The notes under the pieces are model-generated. The model was not told the origin of the DNA. It did not search any database and worked only from the letters and a program-made list of their open reading frames with translations. A stretch of DNA of 38,339 nt from Clostridia bacterium. GTDB lineage: Bacteria > Bacillota > Clostridia > Oscillospirales > CAG-272. The stretch lies in contig JAKSPQ010000003.1 of NCBI GenBank assembly GCA_024404665.1, positions 1 to 38,339 of the forward strand, written 5' to 3'. Every line of letters starts with the position of its first letter. The stretch's first letter is position 1. The translations under genes and the position numbers were made by a program. Below, piece by piece: positions 26,665 to 33,744 of the stretch.

Positions 26665-27485
26665 CAGCACCTCTTTCTTTCGGACATAATGACCGATGCC
26701 GCCACGGCCGCATTGAGCGCTTCGACGCCCCGTCCCGCCGGCATCGGAATGAAGACCGTTCCGTTGCAGGCTGCAACTACCGCTTCGGAAAGGCCGTGTC
26801 CCTCATTGCCTATAACGAATATATCGCTCCGTTTTACGCTAATGTCCGACAGACGGACAGCGTCGGAGGACAGCGCCGCACCGAGCACCCTTCTTCCCGA
26901 TGACGAAAGAGATTTTAAGGCTCCGGGAAGATCCGATGTTCTGATTATCCTTCTGGAAAAGACGGCACCCATGGCAGCCCTTACCGTTCTCGGATGGTAA
27001 ATATCCGCGCAATCGGAGGACAGCAGAAGGGTACCGACGCCGAAAGCTGCGGCCGAGCGTATCACCGTGCCCAGATTACCCGGGTCCTGCACCGATTCAA
27101 CGGCGATGACGTCCTCGTCCGCGGCAGCGGCCGCGGCATCACTGTTATTATCAAAGCTTTTGTGAAGTCTGTCGATGTACCCGGCAACGCATATTATGCC
27201 CTGAGGAGCTTTCTCCTCCGTTATCTTGGAGAAGGCGGGTCCCGAAAGGATAACCGGCTGTGCAGACGGGGTTTTATCTGCTATCAGGGGCAGATATCTG
27301 TCGGCGATATCTTCACGCAGCAGCACATATTCCGGACTGATTCCGCATGCCGCCGACTCTTCGAACAGCTTTAAGCCGTCAAAGCGGAAAAGGCGTTCAC
27401 TGTCGCGGTATTTTTTGTCCGACAGCGAGTGCATACGGATGACAAACTGATTTGTGCGGGAAGAAATGTATATTGCTTCCTTCAT
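26664..27485 (-). CDS. SpoU/TrmH family RNA 2'-O-methyltransferase
   Basis: The protein has 273 residues from the ATG at 27485. The longer frame back to 27572 would pass through the terminator hairpins and is rejected. An N-terminal substrate-binding domain (starting KEAIYISSRTNQFVIR) is followed by the knotted methyltransferase domain with its three motifs: VQDPGNLGTVIRSAAAFG, FVIGNEGHGLSE, and IPMPAGRGVEALNAAVAASV. It probably methylates ribose in 23S rRNA, in the RlmB/AviRb branch, using SAM; the exact site is unknown. It follows the rplT terminators and has only a weak ribosome site, but is coupled to dprA by a shared base. Confidence 0.9.
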   Translation of the reverse strand: MKEAIYISSRTNQFVIRMHSLSDKKYRDSERLFRFDGLKLFEESAACGISPEYVLLREDIADRYLPLIADKTPSAQPVILSGPAFSKITEEKAPQGIICVAGYIDRLHKSFDNNSDAAAAAADEDVIAVESVQDPGNLGTVIRSAAAFGVGTLLLSSDCADIYHPRTVRAAMGAVFSRRIIRTSDLPGALKSLSSSGRRVLGAALSSDAVRLSDISVKRSDIFVIGNEGHGLSEAVVAACNGTVFIPMPAGRGVEALNAAVAASVIMSERKRC

Positions 27486-27506
27486 TTTTACTGAAAAACG
27501 TCCTAT

Positions 27507-27574
27507 AAAAGCACCGGCAAAAGCCGGCTTAACATAGACATATGAGGCTGCGGCATAAGCACGCAGCCCCATAT
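27507..27574 (-). terminator. Tandem terminator hairpins after rplT
   Basis: The first stem (27540-27574) pairs ATATGGGGCTGCG with CGCAGCCTCATAT over 13 bases (minus-strand reading, one G-T pair). The second (27507-27527) has CCGGC-TTTT-GCCGG followed by TGCTTTTA. Together they would reduce read-through from infC-rpmI-rplT into the methyltransferase gene, though the T runs are short and some passage is likely. Confidence 0.7.
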
Positions 27575-27581
27575 ATTAAAA

Positions 27582-27935
27582 TCAGAGAGCAGCCTTGGCC
27601 TGGTTGCAGAGGGCAGCAAATGCTTCCTTGTCGGCAACGGCAATCTCGGCGAGCATCTTGCGGTTAAGATCTACGCCGGCTTTCTTGAGGCCGTGGATAA
27701 GGGTGGAATAGTTCATTCCGTTCACCTTGGCCTGTGCATTGATTCTAGCAATCCAGAGAGAGCGGAAATCTCTCTTCTTGAGCTTGCGTCCGATATATGC
27801 GTAATTTCCGCTCTTCATTACAGCCTGCTTGGCTGTGCGGAAATGCTTGCTCTTTGCACCGTAATAGCCCTTAGCGGCCTTAAGAACGGCGTTTCTTCTC
27901 TTGCGCGCCATAATCGCGCCCTTTACTCTTGCCAT
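27582..27935 (-). CDS. rplT: 50S ribosomal protein L20
   Basis: The protein has 117 residues, the standard length of bL20. It opens with MARVKGA and runs through [39 protein letters not shown], and [19 protein letters not shown]. It binds 23S rRNA early in 50S assembly and in Firmicutes can repress the infC operon by binding the infC leader. The strong AGGAGG lies 9 bases upstream. It is the third gene of the infC-rpmI-rplT operon. Confidence 0.99.
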   Translation of the reverse strand: MARVKGAIMARKRRNAVLKAAKGYYGAKSKHFRTAKQAVMKSGNYAYIGRKLKKRDFRSLWIARINAQAKVNGMNYSTLIHGLKKAGVDLNRKMLAEIAVADKEAFAALCNQAKAAL

Positions 27936-27969
27936 TTTTCTTTCCTCCTGTTATTCCGGTCGATCCGCT

Positions 27970-28164
27970 TCACTTATTGATAAGTGCACGAATGTTGGAC
28001 GCGACCTTGCCCTGAACGAAATCGGCAGTGCGAAGGTGTCTCTTTCTCTTCTGGTCCTTAAGTCCGAGCTTGTGACGATGATGAGAATGGTTCATTTTTA
28101 CCTTGCCGTTAGCGGTTACGTCGAAACGCTTGGCAGAGGCTCTGTGAGTCTTGATTTTTCCCAT
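27970..28164 (-). CDS. rpmI: 50S ribosomal protein L35
   Basis: The protein has 64 residues and matches bL35 end to end: MGKIKTHRASAKRFDVTANG, KMNHSHHRHKLG, KRKRHLRTADFV. It is a component of the large ribosomal subunit, between infC and rplT in the standard order. The spacing to rplT is 34 bases. Confidence 0.98.
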   Translation of the reverse strand: MGKIKTHRASAKRFDVTANGKVKMNHSHHRHKLGLKDQKRKRHLRTADFVQGKVASNIRALINK

Positions 28165-28233
28165 AGCGGTTTATCTCCTGCAAATTAAAATATACTTTTC
28201 TGTACTCCGCAGACGTGCGGAGCATGATTTCGG

Positions 28234-28818
28234 TTATGATTCGGAAGTGACTTCCTCGGTCTTTACTTCCGCAGTCTGGTTCTTATCCTTCTTTGAAGAG
28301 TCCTTCCTGGCAATCGGTGAGACAATCATGGTCATAAGCTTGCCGTCGAGAACGGGGGCCTTTTCGACCGTTCCGCTTTCCTTTACGGCTTCCTTGAACT
28401 GATCAAGGATGTCCTTGCCGAGCTGCTGATGGCTCATCTCACGACCGCGGAATCTGAGAACAACCTTAACCTTGTTTCCGTCTCCCAAGAAGCGTAAGGC
28501 GTGGTTGACCTTGGTTTCAAAGTCGTGTGTTTCGATGCGGCAGGAAAGCTGAACCTCTTTGACTTCGATGATGTTCTGCTTCTTCTTGGCTTCCTTTTCC
28601 CTCTTGTCCTGCTCGAAGCGGTAGCGTCCGTAATCGGCGATTCTGCATACGGGGGGCTGGGCGTTGGGAGAGATGAGAATCAGGTCGAGGCCGGAATTGT
28701 AAGCGATGCGGAGTGCGCTTTCGGGCGCCATGATCCCCAGCTGCTGACCGTCCTGATTAATGACTCTGACTTCCTTGCATCTGATGTTTTCGTTGATAAG
28801 AGTTTCCTTGGTTGCTAT
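28234..28818 (-). CDS. infC: Translation initiation factor IF-3 (non-canonical AUA start)
   Basis: The protein has 194 residues. The first ATG-type start gives only 165 residues beginning MAPESALRIA, which would cut off the conserved IF-3 start. Reading upstream in frame gives TLINENIRCKEVRVINQDG, exactly the family N terminus, and leads to an ATA codon at 28816-28818, 9 bases after a perfect GGAGG (28828-28832). infC genes are known for AUU/AUC/AUA starts, which let IF-3 repress its own translation. The body has LDLILISPNAQPPVCRIADYGRYRFEQ, then RETHDFETKVNHALRFL-type C-domain sequence and a charged tail. IF-3 prevents subunit joining and proofreads initiation. Confidence 0.95.
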   Translation of the reverse strand: MATKETLINENIRCKEVRVINQDGQQLGIMAPESALRIAYNSGLDLILISPNAQPPVCRIADYGRYRFEQDKREKEAKKKQNIIEVKEVQLSCRIETHDFETKVNHALRFLGDGNKVKVVLRFRGREMSHQQLGKDILDQFKEAVKESGTVEKAPVLDGKLMTMIVSPIARKDSSKKDKNQTAEVKTEEVTSES

Positions 28819-28863
28819 TGTTGTTCACCTCCGGGTTAAACGGGCAAATTGTTAATGGATTTG

Positions 28864-28988
28864 GAAAAAAATAAGCACGGAGAATCTCCGTGCGCACGTC
28901 TTCCCCGGGGTGTATCCGCCGGGAAACAGTCTTATCAACGCCTGCGCGCCTCTGCGGCAGGGTGAGAACGGAGAGTTCTGCTTAATTC
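28864..28988 (-). promoter_or_regulatory. infC leader with terminator/antiterminator switch (L20-leader-like attenuator)
   Basis: On the minus strand the leader ends in a terminator: GCACGGAGA pairing with TCTCCGTGC (28875-28893), followed by TTATTTTTTT. Near its 5' end the leader has TCTCCGT (28968-28974), which can pair with ACGGAGA (28885-28891), the 5' arm of that terminator, over 7 bases. The two pairings exclude each other. Other GC-rich segments lie between them (around 28900-28965). This is the layout of transcription attenuation in the infC-rpmI-rplT leader of Firmicutes, where L20 binding favours termination. I have not matched it to the known covariance model. Confidence 0.7.
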
Positions 28989-28994
28989 CGAGAC

Positions 28995-29023
28995 ATTATA
29001 TCACTTTTCAGGGCTTTTGTCAA
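28995..29023 (-). promoter_or_regulatory. Consensus sigma-A promoter of the infC operon
   Basis: TTGACA (29018-29023) and TATAAT (28995-29000) are both perfect and 17 bases apart on the minus strand. Transcription should start near 28988, giving a leader of about 170 nt before the AUA start. It is the only consensus promoter found for the large minus-strand block. Confidence 0.9.
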
Positions 29024-29107
29024 TACTTTTTTCAAAAAATATGAGCTTTGTCAGTTGTTTGTAATTATTGCACATTTTTTGTGTGTGTTTTTTGTGAAAA
29101 CTCATAA

Positions 29108-29136
29108 TTTACAAATCGCTCCGGATGTAGTATAAT
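29108..29136 (+). promoter_or_regulatory. sigma-A promoter for the stand-alone RNA
   Basis: TTTACA (29108-29113) and a perfect TATAAT (29131-29136) are 17 bases apart on the + strand, with their -35 region 85 bases from the divergent infC promoter. The start would be about 29143. Confidence 0.75.
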
Positions 29137-29142
29137 ATTTTC

Positions 29143-29260
29143 ACTCTCGCAGGTTATCCTGCGTCAGGCCTCGAATGCACAACGGTCACTTTTTTCTCGC
29201 GGAATATCAAGCTAATGATATCAACGCGCGGGGAATCGTCACCGTTGTTGCTTTTTTTTT
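29143..29260 (+). ncRNA. Candidate small non-coding RNA of about 118 nt
   Basis: Directly after a good promoter the sequence folds strongly and ends in a terminator. The 5' hairpin is CGCAGG-TTAT-CCTGCG (29148-29163). The 3' part is a long stem: GCACAACGGT-type (29177-29189) with ACCGTTGTTGC (29241-29251), closed inside by CTCGCG with CGCGGG (one G-T pair) and ATATCA with TGATAT. A run of nine T follows (29252-29260). No open frame with a ribosome site is present, and no + strand gene follows for more than 9 kb, so it is not a leader. It does not resemble 6S, tmRNA, SRP or RNase P RNA. The family is unknown. Confidence 0.7.
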
Positions 29261-29270
29261 GCATTTTTTA

Positions 29271-29372
29271 CGAAAACACCGGCGGTGTAACCGAACCTCG
29301 CACCGGCAATAAGGTTTTTCCGCAAATCCGTCCGCAGCCTGATTGTATATCAATATAATTAATTCCTGTCAA
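29271..29372 (-). promoter_or_regulatory. Minus-strand promoter facing the small RNA, with a short hairpin downstream
   Basis: TTGACA (29367-29372) and TATACA (29344-29349) are 17 bases apart on the minus strand. A transcript from about 29337 would meet ACACC-GCC-GGTGT followed by TTTT at 29271-29288, a weak terminator, giving an RNA of about 67 nt converging on the small RNA. Read-through would give antisense RNA to it and join the infC leader. No protein frame is evident. The stretch from 29373 to 29560 is AT-rich and then GC-rich, with a short stem (CGCCC/GGGCG, 29499-29511) that may end the next minus-strand gene. Confidence 0.4.
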
Positions 29373-29560
29373 CAGTAAACACTGACCGATAAGCAATAAC
29401 AAAAAGAATAATCAATAACATATTACTTTAAACGTTGACTCTTACCGGCTTTTTCTCCGTAAAAGGAAGGGGTGGCTGCGAACCGGGCTGTCCGAAAACG
29501 CCCCGAGGGCGCTTTCGCGGTCCCGCGTTTCGGGGATCCGCGGCGGAAATTCAATCAGAC

Positions 29561-30073
29561 TTAAATATCCACCTCAAATTTCTCGGAGGTATTGAGAGCA
29601 TCGAGAGCAAGCTGGATGTCCGAAATCTCGTCGGAGAGCCTGTCGTAAGCCTCGGCGGCCTTTGCGATGTCGTAGTTTGCGTAGGTATACTCGATAATTC
29701 CGGAAGCCGACGGGCGGTAGGATTCGCCGCCTCTGGTCTTTGGCAGAACGTTCTTCATGGCGGAGAGCTTTTTCAGCTTTTCGCTCATAATCGGGAGAGA
29801 TACGAGTATCTCGTCCACGGTCATGTCGTAGCTTCCGACCTTGTGGGTAGTATTGAAAACATTTACGGCATGCTTTAAGCGTCTGATTTTTTCCGCGGTT
29901 TCATCGAGCTTTTTCTGTGTTTCCTCAAAATCGTAAACGGGTCTTACGGTCTCGATATCCTCTCCGACCGCAGCCACAAAGCTTTTGGACTTTCCTTCAA
30001 GCTCCGTGAGGGATCTGTATTCTTCGTTGAGTTTTTTAAGCAGTTTGTTTGCCTCGGCGCTGGTGATGTACAT
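29561..30073 (-). CDS. Conserved helical protein of unknown function
   Basis: The protein has 170 residues, mostly helix, with coiled-coil-like heptads at about 45-75 and 85-110 and near the end. It starts MYITSAEANKLLKKLNEEYR and ends LALDALNTSEKFEVDI; segments such as YDFEETQKKLDE and HAVNVFNTT also look conserved in Firmicutes proteins I recall, without a known role. A relation to the DIP1984/septicolysin-like helical group is possible but not secure. There is no signal peptide or membrane segment, so it is cytosolic. It stands between the RNA-rich gap and a lipoprotein gene 70 bases upstream. Confidence 0.7.
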   Translation of the reverse strand: MYITSAEANKLLKKLNEEYRSLTELEGKSKSFVAAVGEDIETVRPVYDFEETQKKLDETAEKIRRLKHAVNVFNTTHKVGSYDMTVDEILVSLPIMSEKLKKLSAMKNVLPKTRGGESYRPSASGIIEYTYANYDIAKAAEAYDRLSDEISDIQLALDALNTSEKFEVDI

Positions 30074-30142
30074 TATTTTATATTCCTTTCGTTTTTTCGG
30101 CTGTCGGCTGCGCTTTCGCGGCCGACTTTTCGGTTCTGAGGG

Positions 30143-31492
30143 TTATCCGTTGTATACGAGGACATAATCCACCCTGGCAATCGATACGGCTCCGCCTCCG
30201 TTGAAGGTAACATATCTGATGCCGTCATAGTTCATCATGGTTTCGGACTCCCAGCTCGTATTCATATGAACGGTTCTGACATATCCGTCGGTCCAGGAAT
30301 AAACCACAATAATGTTGTCGGTCGATTTGCCGGCAGCGGTGGAAAGCGGCATGTAGATATAATCGTCGTCGCAGTCCATTCCCTGTCCCGTGTAATTCGG
30401 CTCGCTGTGGAACGATATTTTCTGAACGACCTTAAAATCGCCGTCGCAGATATTTATGGCGCCTCCGGCCGCGATGACGTACCTGTCGCGGGCTTCGTTG
30501 TACGCGATAGCCCACGGAGTGCCTCCGAGCCAGGTTGCATTAACGGTTTCCTTGAGCTCCAGCGTTTCGGGATCGATGATGCTGATGAGCGTGCCGTTCA
30601 TGTTCGGAGCGACGAGACGGTTTCTCAGCGAATCGTAGCACATGTCGTTGTGGTGATCGGTGGGAAGCTCCGGGCCCAGCATGACCTCCTTGTTTGTACC
30701 GATGTCGATTTTAACGATTTTATTGGTCTCAACTCCGGCGCTTGTCTTCTTGTGGAGCGTGACATAAAAATACTTTCCGTCGGTAGCGGAGCCCTGGGTT
30801 CCGTGAAAATCTCCGTGCGCCGCAATATTTTTGAATCTTTTGAAGGTTGCGATGACTCCGAGAGGAGAATTCATGATTTTTGAAAGCGTAAGCTCCGAGG
30901 TCTTGTATTTTTCAGAGAGGCCTGTCGGCAGCTTCATGGACTTATCGGACACAAAATCCTTATTGAACATATATCTCGCATCGAACGAGCTCAGGGCCAT
31001 GGCGGTAAGCGAATCGTTCTTTCCGGCTATTACAAGCTTGTCGCCGATAACGGCAAAGCCGTATTCGTTCTCTTCCAGCGAATCGATGAATTCCCGGGTC
31101 TCGTCCCTGTCGCACGCGCCGATGAGGATTTCCGGTCCGTTTTTGCTTCCGGGATATGAGGGAGTGCTGAAATCGGTACTGAGGTCGAGCTCGAGCCCGA
31201 CTCTTTTTTTCAGCAATTTTTTAAAGGCCAGGGCGTCCTGAGTGCATGCATCGTTCTCATCGGGTCTGACAATAACGAATTTGCTGGCGCCGTCCTTAAC
31301 TATTTCCAGGAATTCGGGCGCCGGCTCTGTCGTAATTATTGCCTCCGTCGATGACGGCTCCCCCGTCTGCTCCGGCTCGTTTTTTCCGCAGGACGCAGCA
31401 AACAGCGATGCCGCCGCAAGAGACAGACACATTGCCCTTTTCACAAAAATCGATGCTTTATTCTTTTTTGTCGGAATTATCATGGTATTCAT
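30143..31492 (-). CDS. Lipoprotein with glycosidase-accessory-like N domain and propeller-like C region
   Basis: The protein has 449 residues from the ATG at 31492, preceded by GGGTGA; a GTG at 31528 overlapping the ygiQ-family stop is possible but puts an unusual tail before the signal. The signal peptide has basic KKNKASIFVKR, a hydrophobic stretch and the lipobox AASC. Residues of about 60-175 (SKFVIVRP; GPEILIGACDRDE; FAVIGDKLVIAG) resemble the alpha/beta accessory domain found before family 67-type glycosidases. The rest repeats strand patterns with D.....Y..... spacing (TDGKYFYVTL, YDSLRNRLVAP, CDDDYIYMPL), suggesting a beta propeller. It is likely a surface carbohydrate-linked protein; no catalytic residues are assigned. 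Confidence 0.7.
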   Translation of the reverse strand: MNTMIIPTKKNKASIFVKRAMCLSLAAASLFAASCGKNEPEQTGEPSSTEAIITTEPAPEFLEIVKDGASKFVIVRPDENDACTQDALAFKKLLKKRVGLELDLSTDFSTPSYPGSKNGPEILIGACDRDETREFIDSLEENEYGFAVIGDKLVIAGKNDSLTAMALSSFDARYMFNKDFVSDKSMKLPTGLSEKYKTSELTLSKIMNSPLGVIATFKRFKNIAAHGDFHGTQGSATDGKYFYVTLHKKTSAGVETNKIVKIDIGTNKEVMLGPELPTDHHNDMCYDSLRNRLVAPNMNGTLISIIDPETLELKETVNATWLGGTPWAIAYNEARDRYVIAAGGAINICDGDFKVVQKISFHSEPNYTGQGMDCDDDYIYMPLSTAAGKSTDNIIVVYSWTDGYVRTVHMNTSWESETMMNYDGIRYVTFNGGGAVSIARVDYVLVYNG

Positions 31493-31524
31493 ATTGTCAC
31501 CCGTTTTCTTAGGAGGCGAGTGTC

Positions 31525-33597
31525 TCACCTGCCGTGCTTTTTTCGTTTTTTATCACCGGAGCGCTCCGTTCCCCGGGCGTTCCCGGAGTTTATATTTTCG
31601 GACATGCTCCTTTGTTTTTCCCTATTGTCGGCCTGACGCTTTACACTGTTCTTCGGAGCGTTTGAACGGCCTGAGGAAGCCCCTGAAGCGGACCTTCCGC
31701 CTTTTTTTCCTGCATCTTCCTGATTTTTTCCGGAGGTTTCGGAGTGCTTTCCGGCCCCTGCGATCTTTCTCGGCGGAATCAGACAGTTTCTGTCAAAGCC
31801 TATGAGATCGGTTCTTCCGGTTTTTATCAGAGCCTCTTTTACGAGCTCGTAGTTTTCGGGCAGCTTATACTGAATAAGCGCTCGCTGCATCGCCTTCTCG
31901 TGAGGGCTTTTCGGAATATAAACGGGCTCCATCGTTCTGGGGTCAAGTCCTGTGGCATACATGACCGTCGATACGGTCGAGGGGGTGGGATAGAAATCCT
32001 GTACCTGCTCCGGCATATAGCCCATGTCTCTGACAGCCTCGGCGAGCTTTACGGCGTCCTCAAGCGAAGAACCCGGGTGCGATGACATAAGATACGGCAC
32101 CACATACTGCTTCTTACCGATTTTTCCGTTAATTCTGTCAAATTTTTCGCAGAATTCCTTGTAAACGCTGTTCCGGGGCTTGCCCATGAGGTTCAGTACA
32201 TTATCCGAAACATGCTCCGGCGCCACTCTGAGCTGGCCGGATATATGATATCTGCAGAGCTCAGTCAGGAAATCCGTTTTCTTATCCGCAAGAATGTAGT
32301 CGAATCTTATTCCGGACCTTATGAACACCTTCCTGACTCCGGGGATTTCCCTCAATGCCCTGAGAACAGAGATGTAATCGGAATGGTCGGCCTTAAGATT
32401 CGGACATGGCTTGGGGAACAGGCACTGCTTATTCGGACACGCGCCCTTCTTCATCTGCTTGTCGCAGGCCGGACGGCGGAAATTGGCCGTAGGTCCGCCT
32501 ACATCGTTGATATATCCCTTGAATTCGGGATCCTTGGTCATCTTTTCGGCTTCGCGTACGAGAGACTCCCTGCTTCTCGCCTGTACTATTCTTCCCTGGT
32601 GGAAGGTCAGGGCGCAGAAGGAGCAGCCTCCGAAGCAGCCCCTGCAGGACGATAACGAAAACTTGATTTCGGCAAGCGCCGGAACGCCGCCCTCGGCATC
32701 GTACGAGGGATGCCACGTGTTTTTATAAGGAAGCTCGTATACGGCATCGAGCTCAGCCGTCGTCAGAGGACGCGACGGAGGATTCTGAACCACGTATCTG
32801 TTTTCGCCGTATTTTTCTATGAGCTTCTTCGCGTTTGCAAAATCGGTGTTTTCGTACTGAATCGCAAAGCTTTCGGCATATTTTCTGCGATCGGCTGCGA
32901 TTTCATCGAATTCCGGAAGCATGATGCCTTTTATGTCGGAAACGTCTCTTGTCTTGTAAACCGTTCCCGGAACCGACGTTATTTCATTTATCGGAGTGCC
33001 GGACGCGAGCGCGTCGGCTATTGCGGGAACCGAAAGCTCCCCCATTCCGTAAGAGATTATATCGGCGCCGGAATCCAGAAGGATGGATCTCTTCATCGAA
33101 TCGGACCAATAATCATAGTGGCCGAGACGGCGAAGGCTCGCTTCGATTCCGCCGATGATGACAGGCGAGTGCCTGAATTTTCTTTTTATCAGATTGCAGT
33201 ACACAATCGTCGCGTAATTCGGCCTCTTTCCGGTTTTCCCTCCCGGCGAATACGCGTCCTGCGACCTCGTCTTCTTGTTGACCGTGTACCTGTTCACCAT
33301 GGAGTCCATGTTTCCGGCCGAAACAAGGAAGCCGAGCCTCGGCTCACCGAAGACGCAGACCGAGTTCTCGTCCGTCCAGTCGGGCTGGCTGATTATCGCG
33401 ACTCTGTAGCCTCTTGCCTCAAGCGTCCTGCCGATGACCGCAGGTCCGAACGAGGAGTGGTCCACATATGCGTCGCCTATAACGTATACAAAGTCCGGTC
33501 TGTCCCATCCCAGGGCTCTTACCTCTTCCTGCGACATCGGCAGGAAGCCCCGGCACGGCGTCTTTTCCGTTTTTTTATTGTCTTCGTTCTTTTTCAT
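31525..33597 (-). CDS. YgiQ family radical SAM protein
   Basis: The protein has 690 residues. It belongs to the UPF0313/YgiQ family: an N-terminal B12-binding-like region (GDAYVDHSSFGPAVIGRTLE), then the family-specific GGIEASLRRLGHYDYWSD and the radical SAM motif CRGCFGGCSFC (CX3...CX2C) near residues 319-326. Later come HVSDNVLNLMGKP and YLMSSHPGSSLEDAV. The last 80 residues are a Ser/Gly/Lys/Arg-rich tail, often seen in this family. It carries a [4Fe-4S] cluster and cleaves SAM; its substrate is unknown. Its stop overlaps a possible start of the lipoprotein gene. Confidence 0.94.
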   Translation of the reverse strand: MKKNEDNKKTEKTPCRGFLPMSQEEVRALGWDRPDFVYVIGDAYVDHSSFGPAVIGRTLEARGYRVAIISQPDWTDENSVCVFGEPRLGFLVSAGNMDSMVNRYTVNKKTRSQDAYSPGGKTGKRPNYATIVYCNLIKRKFRHSPVIIGGIEASLRRLGHYDYWSDSMKRSILLDSGADIISYGMGELSVPAIADALASGTPINEITSVPGTVYKTRDVSDIKGIMLPEFDEIAADRRKYAESFAIQYENTDFANAKKLIEKYGENRYVVQNPPSRPLTTAELDAVYELPYKNTWHPSYDAEGGVPALAEIKFSLSSCRGCFGGCSFCALTFHQGRIVQARSRESLVREAEKMTKDPEFKGYINDVGGPTANFRRPACDKQMKKGACPNKQCLFPKPCPNLKADHSDYISVLRALREIPGVRKVFIRSGIRFDYILADKKTDFLTELCRYHISGQLRVAPEHVSDNVLNLMGKPRNSVYKEFCEKFDRINGKIGKKQYVVPYLMSSHPGSSLEDAVKLAEAVRDMGYMPEQVQDFYPTPSTVSTVMYATGLDPRTMEPVYIPKSPHEKAMQRALIQYKLPENYELVKEALIKTGRTDLIGFDRNCLIPPRKIAGAGKHSETSGKNQEDAGKKGGRSASGASSGRSNAPKNSVKRQADNREKQRSMSENINSGNARGTERSGDKKRKKHGR

Positions 33598-33744
33598 ATC
33601 GGAATCAGTATCACCCGTTTCACTTAAACAGCGGATATTATCTGCACAGAGATCCGCGTTTTTCCAATGGAGGGTCAGGCTTTGTTTCTCCGCCTTTTAT
33701 ACGGACGGAACCGCCATGATAAAAAATAGAAATGCCTAACCTTT

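Noticed and set aside
26038-27000. 320-residue + frame across dprA and the methyltransferase
   Set aside because: It is antisense to two confident genes and rich in Arg/Ser/His, as expected for a shadow.
29143-29260. Reading the structured RNA as a riboswitch or T-box leader
   Set aside because: It ends in a terminator and no + strand gene follows; no T-box or known riboswitch core sequence was seen.
29435-29878. 147-residue + frame after the small RNA
   Set aside because: It lies mostly antisense to the conserved 29561-30073 gene, with no ribosome site or family.
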